From assembly GCA_964632485.1 (NCBI GenBank), contig CAZWDO010000010.1:70909-134908 (forward strand): a stretch of DNA of 64,000 bases, read 5' to 3'. This document shows positions 46,384 through 56,500 of this stretch, one piece after another. The DNA is from CAZWDO01 sp964632485 [NCBI: uncultured bacterium]. GTDB taxonomy: Bacteria > JAGOEH01. The translations under genes and the position numbers were made by a program. Numbering within the stretch: the stretch's first letter is position 1; the number at the start of each line of letters is the position of its first letter. The notes under the pieces are model-generated. The model ran no database searches and was not told the origin of the DNA. It saw nothing but the letters and a program-made list of their open reading frames with translations.

Positions 46384-47412
46384 ATGAGTATGAGAAAACT
46401 ATCCTTTTTTTTGGGGATTTTAGCGCTTTTGGGCCTAGGGTGTGGTACAGAAAAAGAAGAGACGAAGAATATGGAGCAGATTTATCAGGAAGAGGGAGTT
46501 CCGGTACGCGTCTCTAAAGTTGAGCCAGTGGAATTTGAAACCTATGTGTTATACCATGCGACGGTAAAAGGGTGGCGGGAATCCTCCTGTTTTGCCGGGT
46601 TATCGGATCCCGTTGAAAAGATATATGTGAAGGTGGGGGATCAGGTTCGGGAGGATCAGCGTTTGATGAGTTTTCCGCAGGATAATCCCCAGGCCAGTTA
46701 TTATCAGGCAAAAGCTGCGTATGATAATGCGGAGGCGACATTTCGGCGAATGGAAAAATTGGTGGCTGAAGGCGGTATTTCCAGTCAGGAATTTGATAAT
46801 GTCCGCATGGGATATAACGTGGCATTGTCCAATTGGAATGCGGTCCAGCAAAATGTGCATGTATTATCCCCATTAAACGGCGTAGTTACCAAGCTGGCAG
46901 TACAGGAATATAATAATGTCGAGCCGGGGGACCCGTTATGCACAATTTCACAAATGGAAAAAATTCGCGCTCAAATCTGGATGTCGGAAGAAGAAGTCTG
47001 CCAAACACAAACAGGTGGTGAGGCCTGGGTGAATTGGCAGGGGGGGCGAGTGAATGGGAAAATTGTTTCATTAGACCAGGCAATGGACATGGATCGTAAA
47101 GCCTTTGGCGCAATCGTGGAATTTCCCAATCCCGGAAGCCGTATTCGTTGCGGTATTACGGTGGAAATCGGAGTGCGGACCTATTCCAGTCCGAATTCAA
47201 TCGTTGTCGCTCGCCAAGCTATTAATAGCGATGGGGAGAATTTTTTTGTCTATATAGCCGAGGGGAATATCGCCCGGAAACGCGAAGTTGCGCTCGGCCG
47301 GAGTAACGGTCTTAACGTTGAGCTGGAAAAAGGACTCAATGACGGTGAGTTACTGGTTGTGGAGGGTCAATTGTTGTTGTCCGACGGCGCTAAACTGAAG
47401 ATTGTGAATTGA
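46384..47412 (+). CDS. RND efflux periplasmic adaptor
   Basis: 342 residues; AGGAGG precedes the ATG. A signal sequence ends near LGLGCG (Cys20), suggesting lipid anchoring. The membrane-fusion pattern follows: lipoyl-like half (VEKIYVKVGDQVREDQRLM), helical hairpin (about 100-150), second lipoyl half (LSPLNGVVTKLAVQEYNNVEPGDPLCTI) and beta-barrel (INSDGENFFVYIAEGNIARKR). It links the inner-membrane pump to the outer-membrane channel. It is the first gene of a three-gene tripartite operon. Confidence 0.93.
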   Translation: MSMRKLSFFLGILALLGLGCGTEKEETKNMEQIYQEEGVPVRVSKVEPVEFETYVLYHATVKGWRESSCFAGLSDPVEKIYVKVGDQVREDQRLMSFPQDNPQASYYQAKAAYDNAEATFRRMEKLVAEGGISSQEFDNVRMGYNVALSNWNAVQQNVHVLSPLNGVVTKLAVQEYNNVEPGDPLCTISQMEKIRAQIWMSEEEVCQTQTGGEAWVNWQGGRVNGKIVSLDQAMDMDRKAFGAIVEFPNPGSRIRCGITVEIGVRTYSSPNSIVVARQAINSDGENFFVYIAEGNIARKREVALGRSNGLNVELEKGLNDGELLVVEGQLLLSDGAKLKIVN

Positions 47413-47421
47413 GGACGCTCT

Positions 47422-50400
47422 ATGTTTATTTCAAAACTTTCTATCGATCGTCCGATTATGATAAGTATGGGGCTGGTGGTTTTTTTACTTTTCGGCTTTT
47501 TGGCATATTTTACTCTACCCCTTAATACTATGCCTGATGTTGAATTAGGATATGTTAGCATACAAACTGTCTATCCCGGCGCCGGACCCCGGGAAATCGA
47601 AACCCAGATCACTAAAAAAATTGAGGATGCTGTAGGCACAATTAGTAAGATTGATTGGATCAAATCCTATTCCATGGAAGGCGCTTCGATTATTATTATT
47701 AAATTTTTACTCGGGAAAGACCCAAATATCGCCAACCAGGAAATAAAGGACAAGGTCAATGCCATTCTCAGTCAATTACCCCGTGATGCGGAATTGCCGG
47801 TAATTGAAAAATTTGATTTCAGCGCGATCCCGATCATGGATATCATTTTGACCGGTACTGTAGGAACTCGTGAACTCTATGAGGTGGCTGACAAACGTCT
47901 CAAGGATCGGTTATCTCAAGTTGATGGCGTGGCTAAAGTCGATATCACCGGCGGCCAGGAACGTGAAATCCGGGTGGAATTGGATAACCGGATTGTGGTG
48001 GAGAACTCACTTTCTTTGATTCAGCTTTCGCAAATTCTGGCTGCGCATAATCTGGATTTGCCGGGTGGGCATTTTATCGAGGGTTCACAGGAATACACTG
48101 TTCGTATGAAAGGTGAATATAACCGGGTGGAGGAAATTGAAAATCTGGATGTTCCCACACCGTTCGGCATTAAAAAAATGGGTCGTTTGGCGAGCGTCAA
48201 AGATAGCGCCTCCGAAGCGCGTGAACGGACAATTTACTATGATAAAGCGACTCAAATCAGGGAAGACAATGCTATTCTGCTGAGTATTGTTAAAAGCTCC
48301 GACGGGAATGCTGTGCAGATGTCCGCCCAAATCCGTCGCTTATTGCCCTCGTTGAAGGAGAATTTGCCGCCAGGCTGCGCTTTAAATGTTGTCCGCGACG
48401 ACTCGGAGTTTACGAAAAGTAGTGTGGATGACACGATCAGCAATATCATCATGGGTATTTTTCTCACCGGATTAGTTCTACTTTTCTTCCTTCATGATTT
48501 ACGCTCAACTATCATCGTAGCATTGGCAATGCCTATGTCAATCCTTTCCACGTTCATGCTGATGCAAGTATCAGGGTTTTCCCTGAATATTATGACCTTA
48601 ATGGGATTGTCAACATCCGTCGGTATTCTCGTCACCAATTCGGTGGTTGTTTTAGAGAATATTTTCAGGCATAAAGAGATGGGACATCGGCGACGGATTG
48701 CCGCGGATCGTGGAACAGCGGAGATTGCTGTGGCGGTCTTAGCCTCCACGCTGACGAATATCGTTGTGTTTTTGCCCATTGCTTCTATGACCAGTCTGGT
48801 AGGGCAGTTTTTTAAGGAATTTGCCTTGACGGTAACCTACGCCACTATTTTTTCTCTGTTGATTTCATTTACATTGACTCCGATGCTGGCATCGCTGATT
48901 CTGCCTGATGTCGATAAAAAGAAACATCCATTGGGAAAAAGGCTGGAAGGTATTTTCCATCAGTGGGAGAGTGTCTATAAGAAAGCGCTTGGCGCGATTG
49001 TCCGCAAAAAGCGCTATGCTTTTTTAGTAGTGGCCGCCGCTGTTATCGCCTTTATTTTAAGTTTGTTTGTTGCCGGCAAAGTTGGCTTTGAGTTCATGCC
49101 CACCCTGGATGAAGGCAATCTGACTATTGAAGTCGAGCTTCCGCAAGGATATCAAATCGATGTAACGGCAAAATTGTTGCAGGAAATGGAAACACGGGTC
49201 AGCAACTATCCGGAAGTGAAACACATTATTACGACCCTGGGATCGATTAGTGATCTGGATGTGGGGACCAATATGGCCAGGATGCAGGTGAAACTGGTAG
49301 AAGCGCAAAAACGTGAGCGTTCCAGCGAGAGCATGGCCAACTTGCTGATCCAAAAATTTTCCGATATCCCCAATGCTAAAATCCGGGTATCCGCTTTAGC
49401 TCAGGGAGGCAGCGGTGAAGCTCCGTTACAATTTAGCTTGATGGGACAAGATTTGGATCGGTTGGAGCTTTATAAAGCGGATGTGGTTGAAAGAATTAAA
49501 GATATCCCTGGCCTGATTAATCTCAATACCAGTTCGCGCCCCGGGAAACCGGAATTGGTGCTGACGCCTGACCGGCGAAAATTAGCCGAGGTGGGGATTA
49601 CGGTCTATGAAATTGCCATGACATTGCGCGCGGCGGTCGAGGGATTGATTGCGACTCGCTATCGCGAAAGCGGCAATGAATACGATATCCGCATCCTCTA
49701 CCAGGAAGAGTCGGTTTCAAGTCCCGAGCAAATTGCTGATTTGTCCGTGGCGACCCCACAAGGGATGATGCGGCTGAGCCAGTTGGCAACGATCACATTT
49801 GCCAACGGTTTTAGTCAGATACTGCGTAAAGATAAGGCGAAAACAATCGATATCAGCGGATATACCGCTCCCGGGTATCCGTTGGGAGATGTCGTGAACG
49901 TGGTGAAGAATCGATTGTCTGATATTCAGTTTGAAGAAGGCTATAAAATCGATTGGGGCGGCGATGTACAGATGATGCAGGAAACGATCAGCGATATGTT
50001 GCGTACGTTTCTTATTGCTTTTATTCTGACTTACATGTTGTTGGCGGCAATCCTGGAGAGTCTGACCCAACCCTTTATGATAATGGGAACAGTGCCGCTG
50101 GCGCTAATCGGTGTGTTCCTGGCATTGTACGTGACCGGTAAGACGATGAATACCATCTCCATGATGGCGATTATCATGCTGATCGGAATTGTGGTCAACA
50201 ATGCGATCCTCTTATTAGACTATACCAACCAACTGCGGCGTGATGGGAAAGATGTTGTTTCCGCGTTAGTTGAGGCCTGCCCGACAAAGCTTAAGGCGAT
50301 CCTCATGTCCACTGTGGCGATTGTTTTGGGGATGTTGCCCATGGCCCTGGGCATGGGAGCCGCCGGTAAAGAGTTTCGACAACCCATGGGCATCGTCAGT

Positions 50401-50508
50401 ATCGGGGGATTGATTGTTTCAGCCTTTTTAACGCTGTTCGTGATTCCCGCCCTCTATCGCCTGACAACAAAACAGATCAAGGAGACAGTTCATGAATCGG
50501 ATCATTAA
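47422..50508 (+). CDS. RND efflux pump permease
   Basis: 1028 residues with the RND duplication: two large periplasmic loops and 12 helices. It starts with FISKLSIDRPIM and has LPLNTMPDVELGYV, GAGPREIE and a second half with LLAAILESLTQPF. In helix 4, where most pumps carry one or two proton-relay Asp (VDDAIVVVEN), it reads LVTNSVVVLEN, so both are absent; helix 10 has VVNNAILLLDY. Energy coupling may therefore differ. It exports hydrophobic compounds or envelope lipids, by family. The downstream TolC-like gene overlaps it by 17 nt. Confidence 0.93.
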   Translation: MFISKLSIDRPIMISMGLVVFLLFGFLAYFTLPLNTMPDVELGYVSIQTVYPGAGPREIETQITKKIEDAVGTISKIDWIKSYSMEGASIIIIKFLLGKDPNIANQEIKDKVNAILSQLPRDAELPVIEKFDFSAIPIMDIILTGTVGTRELYEVADKRLKDRLSQVDGVAKVDITGGQEREIRVELDNRIVVENSLSLIQLSQILAAHNLDLPGGHFIEGSQEYTVRMKGEYNRVEEIENLDVPTPFGIKKMGRLASVKDSASEARERTIYYDKATQIREDNAILLSIVKSSDGNAVQMSAQIRRLLPSLKENLPPGCALNVVRDDSEFTKSSVDDTISNIIMGIFLTGLVLLFFLHDLRSTIIVALAMPMSILSTFMLMQVSGFSLNIMTLMGLSTSVGILVTNSVVVLENIFRHKEMGHRRRIAADRGTAEIAVAVLASTLTNIVVFLPIASMTSLVGQFFKEFALTVTYATIFSLLISFTLTPMLASLILPDVDKKKHPLGKRLEGIFHQWESVYKKALGAIVRKKRYAFLVVAAAVIAFILSLFVAGKVGFEFMPTLDEGNLTIEVELPQGYQIDVTAKLLQEMETRVSNYPEVKHIITTLGSISDLDVGTNMARMQVKLVEAQKRERSSESMANLLIQKFSDIPNAKIRVSALAQGGSGEAPLQFSLMGQDLDRLELYKADVVERIKDIPGLINLNTSSRPGKPELVLTPDRRKLAEVGITVYEIAMTLRAAVEGLIATRYRESGNEYDIRILYQEESVSSPEQIADLSVATPQGMMRLSQLATITFANGFSQILRKDKAKTIDISGYTAPGYPLGDVVNVVKNRLSDIQFEEGYKIDWGGDVQMMQETISDMLRTFLIAFILTYMLLAAILESLTQPFMIMGTVPLALIGVFLALYVTGKTMNTISMMAIIMLIGIVVNNAILLLDYTNQLRRDGKDVVSALVEACPTKLKAILMSTVAIVLGMLPMALGMGAAGKEFRQPMGIVSIGGLIVSAFLTLFVIPALYRLTTKQIKETVHESDH

Positions 50509-51835
50509 TTCGGGACTTGTTCTATGGGTTTTGCTTCTGTGTTGGGGATCGAGTTTGAAAAGTTCAAGCATCCTTTATGCAAAAGCCATCACTTTGGAAC
50601 AGTTTATAACAGCAGTCAGGGAAAACAACCTGGACCTGGCGCTAGCGGAACAGGAATTGGCCATGGCCGGCGCTATCAAGAAAGAAGCCTGGTCCACGGC
50701 ATTTCCTAAGTTTACTGCCGAGGGCAGCTATAATCGCAATCTATTGGATAATTATATGTTCGTTGAAATGCCCGATTTCGAAACGGGTGAAGTATCGGTG
50801 CAAAAATTCAAATTCAGCTTTAAGAATGAGTACGCTTTTAATGCCGTGATGAGTCAGACTCTTTTTAGTTTTCGTGTTAATAATGCGTTGAAAGCGGCGA
50901 GCGAATATGGTAAAATGACCGATTTTATTTATAATGCCACCCAACAGGGGGTGATTTCTACCTCTAAAAAACTTTTTTATCAGACATTGCTTTTAAAAGA
51001 AGTTTTACGTATCCAAAGCGAAGCGGAAACCAATGCCCGGGAAAACTATGAGCAACTTAAAAAGAAATATGATCAGGGAGTGGTTTCGGAATTGCAGTTA
51101 CTACAAGCCGAAGTCCGTTGGCGTAACCAGATTCCCGAGCAAACCGCTGCGCGCAGAAATTGTGAGCTTGCTCTCAATCAAATAAAATATCTGTCCGGAG
51201 TGTCGATCGATTCAAGTCTTGATATTACCGGTGATCTCGAGCAGTTCCCCATCCTTCCGCAACCAATCCAAATCGCCCAGGTCCTGCAACAAAGACCCGA
51301 TTATAATGCGGTGTTGTGGGAAGAGAGATTGCGGCTGACAGGAGTGAAAGCCCAAAAAGCGGATTATTTTCCGTCTTTGAACGGAACCTTTGTCTATCTG
51401 TTCAATGCCGTCTCCGACCAGTTCCAATTGGATAATCGCAATGAGAATTATCGGGTGGGGCTGACCCTTTCGATACCGATCTGGTTGGGTGGTTATACCG
51501 GCGCCCAAGCGCAAAAGGCTCGCATTGATCTGGAAAAGAACCGGATTCGTAAAGAGCAGATGAGCGAGACAATCCAGGCTGATTTAAAGAATATTTATGT
51601 GCGTTTGCAAGAAGCCCATGAGCGGATCAATGCTGCACAGAATACTCAGAAGGCGGCGGAAAAAGGATTTCGAATCGCTCAAATCAGCGCGGATAACGGT
51701 TTGATTACCCAGTTTGAACTTAATGAAACCCGTTTATATTTTGACCAGGCGCAATTGAATTATTATGCGGCGATTTATGACTATCTGGCTGCCTGGTTCG
51801 ATTGGGAATACACGGTTGGACAGGTCAAAGAATAA
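50492..51835 (+). CDS. TolC-family outer-membrane efflux protein
   Basis: 447 residues with a signal peptide. Two repeated OEP halves are visible: TLEQFITAVRENNLDLALAE with ELAMAGAIKKEA and PKFTAEGSYNRN, then QAQKARIDLEKNRIR and NGLITQFELNETRLYFDQAQLNYYAAIYDYL. It trimers into the outer-membrane barrel and periplasmic tunnel that takes substrate from the RND pump. AAGGAG lies before its ATG within the end of the pump gene. Confidence 0.93.
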   Translation: MNRIINSGLVLWVLLLCWGSSLKSSSILYAKAITLEQFITAVRENNLDLALAEQELAMAGAIKKEAWSTAFPKFTAEGSYNRNLLDNYMFVEMPDFETGEVSVQKFKFSFKNEYAFNAVMSQTLFSFRVNNALKAASEYGKMTDFIYNATQQGVISTSKKLFYQTLLLKEVLRIQSEAETNARENYEQLKKKYDQGVVSELQLLQAEVRWRNQIPEQTAARRNCELALNQIKYLSGVSIDSSLDITGDLEQFPILPQPIQIAQVLQQRPDYNAVLWEERLRLTGVKAQKADYFPSLNGTFVYLFNAVSDQFQLDNRNENYRVGLTLSIPIWLGGYTGAQAQKARIDLEKNRIRKEQMSETIQADLKNIYVRLQEAHERINAAQNTQKAAEKGFRIAQISADNGLITQFELNETRLYFDQAQLNYYAAIYDYLAAWFDWEYTVGQVKE

Positions 51836-51916
51836 CTTTATAATCCCGGGGGAATCCCGGATTCAGGTTGATAGTCATGTGTTGTTTGGTATCAATGCAT
51901 AAGTGGAGGAAATGAG

Positions 51917-52273
51917 ATGAATCCATCCATAATTACTGTTCTAATGCTCGTTTGCAGTAACGTGTTCATGACGTTTGCCTGGTACGGCCATTTGCGGAAC
52001 ATGGCTCACAAGTCCTGGTTGATCGCCGCTTTGGTCAGTTGGAGCATTGCGCTTTTCGAGTATTTACTGCAAGTGCCGGCCAACCGTATTGGCCATCAGG
52101 TGATGTCGGTCGGCCAACTGAAGATCATCCAGGAAGTGATCACGCTAATTGTGTTTGTTCCGTTTTCTGTTATTTACCTGCGAGAACGGCTGACCCTCGA
52201 TTATTTGTGGGCGGGACTCTGCCTGCTGGGCGCGGTCTTTTTCCTGTTCCGCGCCAAGGGGATCGCTGCTTGA
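51917..52273 (+). CDS. DUF486/DMT-like small membrane protein
   Basis: 118 residues with four hydrophobic helices. The pattern SNVFMTFAWYGHL, SWSIALFEYLLQVPANRIGH, SVGQLKIIQEVITL matches DUF486 (DMT-superfamily relatives). Function of the family is not known. GGAGGA lies before the ATG. It follows the efflux genes by 80 nt but may be independent. Confidence 0.88.
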   Translation: MNPSIITVLMLVCSNVFMTFAWYGHLRNMAHKSWLIAALVSWSIALFEYLLQVPANRIGHQVMSVGQLKIIQEVITLIVFVPFSVIYLRERLTLDYLWAGLCLLGAVFFLFRAKGIAA

Positions 52274-52336
52274 CACCTAATCCCGCACCGTTTGTTTCAA
52301 CTCTAAAAATAGTTCACTTTTACCTGGAGAAATTTT

Positions 52337-53299
52337 ATGCAGAATATTGTAGCCTTATTGTGGATTGCGCTGGGTATGTTCATGATCGTGCGTTCGGCTG
52401 ATTATTTGGTAAAAGGCGCGGCATCTTTCGCCAAAAAACATCGAATATCTGAAATCGTCATTGGATTGACGATCGTTTCCTTCGGCACTTCCGCGCCGGA
52501 ACTGATCGTCAGCACGCTATCCGCCTGGCAGGGACATAGTTCGATCGCCATCGGCAATGTATTGGGAAGCAATATCTTCAATATTTTGCTGATTTTAGGA
52601 ATTTCCGGATTAATATTTCCCCTTCAGGTGCAGCGCAATACAGTATGGAAAGAAATTCCGCTGGCGTTGGCGGCGGTGATTGTCATGCTGGTGATGGCCA
52701 ACGATCAATGGCTGGACGCTCAGCCTTTCAGTCTGATTTCGCGCAGCGAAGGGATTGTTTTGCTGCTTTTCTTCGCTATCTTTCTCGTTTATGTGTTTGT
52801 TATCGCCAAAGTGGAAGGCGATGAACAGACTGCGGTTGAAATTTACAGCTCTCAGTGGATGTTTTTCTATATTCTGGGCGGACTGGTGGGTTTATTCATC
52901 GGCGGCCGTCTGGTGGTCAATCATGGGGTCGAAATCGCTACAGCCTTCGGGATCAGCGAAAAGCTGATCGGCTTAACTCTGATCGCCATCGGCACCTCAC
53001 TGCCCGAATTGGCAACTTCGGTAGTCGCCGCCTGGCGCAAAAATTCCGATATTGCCATTGGCAATATCATTGGTTCCAATATTTTCAATATTTTCTTCAT
53101 CCTCGGAACAAGCGCCGTTATTGCGCCTTTGCCCTTCGAAATTCAATTGAATGCGGATATGCTGGTGCTGCTGCTGGCAACCATTTTCATCTTCATTTTT
53201 ATGTTCACCGGCCAGAAACGGCGGCTGGATCGCTGGGAAGCCGCGCTTTTTCTGGCGATTTATATCGGGTACACGACGTTTATCATCCTGCGCAAATAA
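52337..53299 (+). CDS. Na+/Ca2+ exchanger family protein (YrbG-like)
   Basis: 320 residues, about 10 helices. Both alpha repeats are clear: GTSAPELIVS with GNVLGSNIFNILLILG in the first half, GTSLPELATS with GNIIGSNIFNIFFILG in the second. The Glu residues in these repeats bind Na+ and Ca2+. It should exchange cations at the inner membrane; direction and ion preference cannot be read. TGGAGA precedes the ATG. Confidence 0.93.
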   Translation: MQNIVALLWIALGMFMIVRSADYLVKGAASFAKKHRISEIVIGLTIVSFGTSAPELIVSTLSAWQGHSSIAIGNVLGSNIFNILLILGISGLIFPLQVQRNTVWKEIPLALAAVIVMLVMANDQWLDAQPFSLISRSEGIVLLLFFAIFLVYVFVIAKVEGDEQTAVEIYSSQWMFFYILGGLVGLFIGGRLVVNHGVEIATAFGISEKLIGLTLIAIGTSLPELATSVVAAWRKNSDIAIGNIIGSNIFNIFFILGTSAVIAPLPFEIQLNADMLVLLLATIFIFIFMFTGQKRRLDRWEAALFLAIYIGYTTFIILRK

Positions 53300-53369
53300 T
53301 TCTCCAAACTTCTTGTTCGCGCGTATAGGCATGGTCGCGTAAAGGAAAAATCCAACCTGAAATAAAGCC

Positions 53370-53398
53370 TTGACAAAAGTTGGTTCAGATTTTATGTT
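53370..53398 (+). promoter_or_regulatory. Promoter of the restriction-modification gene
   Basis: TTGACA (53370-53375), 17-nt spacer, TATGTT (53393-53398), about 125 nt before the GTG start. Confidence 0.55.
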
Positions 53399-53524
53399 AC
53401 CTGAAATTGGATCAGGCGCAGTTAAAATGATTATTCTCAATTTAGAAAGTGATTCTTAGTAAATCTATCGCCGTGAATGGGATGTTTGTGAATCAATCAT
53501 CGGCGCTCAAGGAGAATTCATATA

Positions 53525-56500
53525 GTGGAAATCCGAATCCTGAAACCGAGGAAGGCGCTCAACAAAGCCTTTCTGAAAGTCAAACCCAACCGGACTGATA
53601 TAGAGCGTTTCAAAACTAATTTATCACAGTTGCTGGACAGGGTCAATGACAGCGAATCGGAGGAGTTCCATAAAAACCTCGTTTCTGATTTTCTTAAAGA
53701 TACATACTACAAGCAAAACCATTTTATTAATACAAAAGACAGAAGCGACCTTGTAATACATAGCGCAAACAGAGCTGCCAGTTCCGTGGCTGTTATTATT
53801 GAAGCGAAAAAACCGACAAACAGACCCGAAATGCTGAAAGCATTTTCACTGGTCGAAACGCCGCGACAAATGCTGTCCAAAATCAATGTCAAGGCATTTC
53901 AGGAATTGGTCTTGTATTATATGCGCGAGCGGATTTCTCAGAAAAATATTGAAATAAAGTACCTGATTGCAACCAATATCAATGAATGGTTTATATTTGA
54001 CGCAACGCTTTTTGAGAAGTTGTTCGCCCAGAATAAGAGCTTTGTACAGCGCTTCATTGATTTTGAAAGCAGGCGTTTGGCCGATACCCACACAGATTTT
54101 TTCTACAAACAGATCGCCGAGCCGTTTATTGCTGATTTAAACCAGGATATTGAGTTTACGTATTTCGACATTCGGGATTATGAAAAAGTTCTGCGAAATG
54201 CAGATAAAAAGGACGATAAACAACTGATCGCTTTATTTAAGTTGTTTTCGCCCGAACATCTGTTAAAATTGCCGTTCGCCAACGACAGCAACACTCTTGA
54301 CAGACGATTTTACAGTGAGTTGCTGCATATCATCGGTCTGAACGAAACCCGGACGGGAAATAGAAAACTGATCGAACGGAACCCGAAAGGGAAAAGAAAC
54401 ACGGGCTCGCTTCTTGAAAATGTAATTGTCCAGTTAGAGAGCCTTGACAAAATATCGCGATTGGATAACCCGGATCGCTTTGGAGCAAATTTGCAGGAAA
54501 GGCTTTTCAATGTCGGTCTTGAATTGTGCATTACGTGGATTAACCGGATTTTATTTCTGAAATTGCTGGAAGCTCAGTTGATTACCTATCACAAAGGCGA
54601 CAGATCGTATGAATTTTTGAAACTCGAAAAAATCAAAGACTACGATGAATTGAACAGTCTGTTTTTTCAGGTTCTTGCCCGTAAACAGAATGAACGCAAC
54701 GACGATGTAAAAGCTAAATTCGCAAAAGTTCCCTATCTGAACAGTTCTCTTTTCGAACCCGCCGATATGGAACATTCAACCCTGTTTGTCAGCAACTTAA
54801 GTAATGATAAGTCCATCCCGATTTTTTCGTCAACGATTTTGAAGGACAGCTCCGGAAGAAAGCGGAGTGGCAATATCGATTCGCTTGCATATTTATTCGA
54901 GTTTTTGAGCGCCTACGACTTTTCCAGTGAAGGAAGTGAAGATATACAGGAAGATAATAAAACCCTGATCAATGCGTCGGTTCTGGGTCTGATTTTCGAG
55001 AAAATCAACGGCTACAAGGATGGGTCTTTCTTTACCCCGGGGTTTGTTACCATGTATATGTGCCGGGAAACCATCTGCCAGTCGGCGCTTCAGAAATTCA
55101 ATGAAGTGAAGGGCTGGAATTGCCGCGATATTGATTCGCTTTACGACAAAATTGAAGACCGCGATGAAGCGAACAGAATCATCAATGATCTGAAAATTTG
55201 CGATCCGGCCGTGGGTTCGGGGCATTTTCTGGTTTCCGCGCTCAATGAAATCATTGCCATAAAAAATGATTTGAAAATACTGCAAGACCGTGAAGGCCGG
55301 CGATTGAAAGAATATCATCTCGAAGTGGTCAACGATGAACTGATCGTAACCGATGAAGATGGCGAACTTTTTGAATATAATCCCGCAAACAGGGAAAGCC
55401 GGCGTATTCAGGAAGCCCTTTTCCATGAGAAACAGGCAATCATTGAAAACTGTTTGTTTGGAGTGGATATTAACCCCAACTCAGTAACAATATGTCGGTT
55501 GCGTTTGTGGATTGAATTGCTGAAAAATGCTTATTACAAAAATGAAACCGAGCTTGAAACGTTGCCGAACATCGATATTAACATCAAGTGCGGTAACTCG
55601 TTGATCAGCCGCTTCCCCCTCGATGCCGATCTGAAGCAGGCGCTGCAAAAGAGCGCAAGTAAATGGACGATTGAGAGCTACCGACTGGCGGTTGATGCCT
55701 ATCGCAATGCGCAAAACAAAGAGCAAAAACGGGAGATGGAACGCTTGATCAAAGAAATCAAATCCAATTTCCGTAGCGAGATTTCTCAAAATGACCCCAA
55801 GGTAAAACGATTACGGAATGTAAACGGCGAGCTTTTTACGCTCATCAATCAAGGACAACTTTTTGAATTTTCGATAAATGAAAAAGCAGATTGGAACAAA
55901 AAAGTCGAAATGCTGACCGCCGAAATCCAACAACTGGAAGCCGAAATTGAAGAAATAATGAGTAATAAGATTTTTGAAAACGCGTTCGAGTGGCGTTTTG
56001 AGTTTCCCGAAGTGTTGAACGATAACGGCGATTTTACAGGATTTGATGGGGTGATCGGGAATCCGCCCTATATTCGTCAGGAAGAGTTGAAACCATTCAA
56101 GGCCTACTTTAAAATAAATTATAATTTCTATTCGGGCGCCGCGGATATCTATCTCTATTTTATCGAAAGAGGATTTGGAATACTGAAAGATGCCGGAGCG
56201 TTTACCTTCATCATGCCCAATAAGTTCATGCAGGCGGGTTATGGGATGCCCGCGCGAAAGTTCCTGGCTGAGAGTCAATTGCTGGAGATAGTGGATTTCG
56301 GCGACTATCAGATATTTGATGAGGCTACCACCTATCCGTGTATTTTGCGCGCCCGCAAGAACAGAGCCGTTGGGGATTTCGACGCGACTAAAATCATATC
56401 CCCTGATTTTGCGGCGAATTTCCCGCAGTATATCCGAACCGGTAGAAATCGCATGAAACAGGATGCCTTGAGCGCTGAGACATGGGTGATTGCCGCGCCG

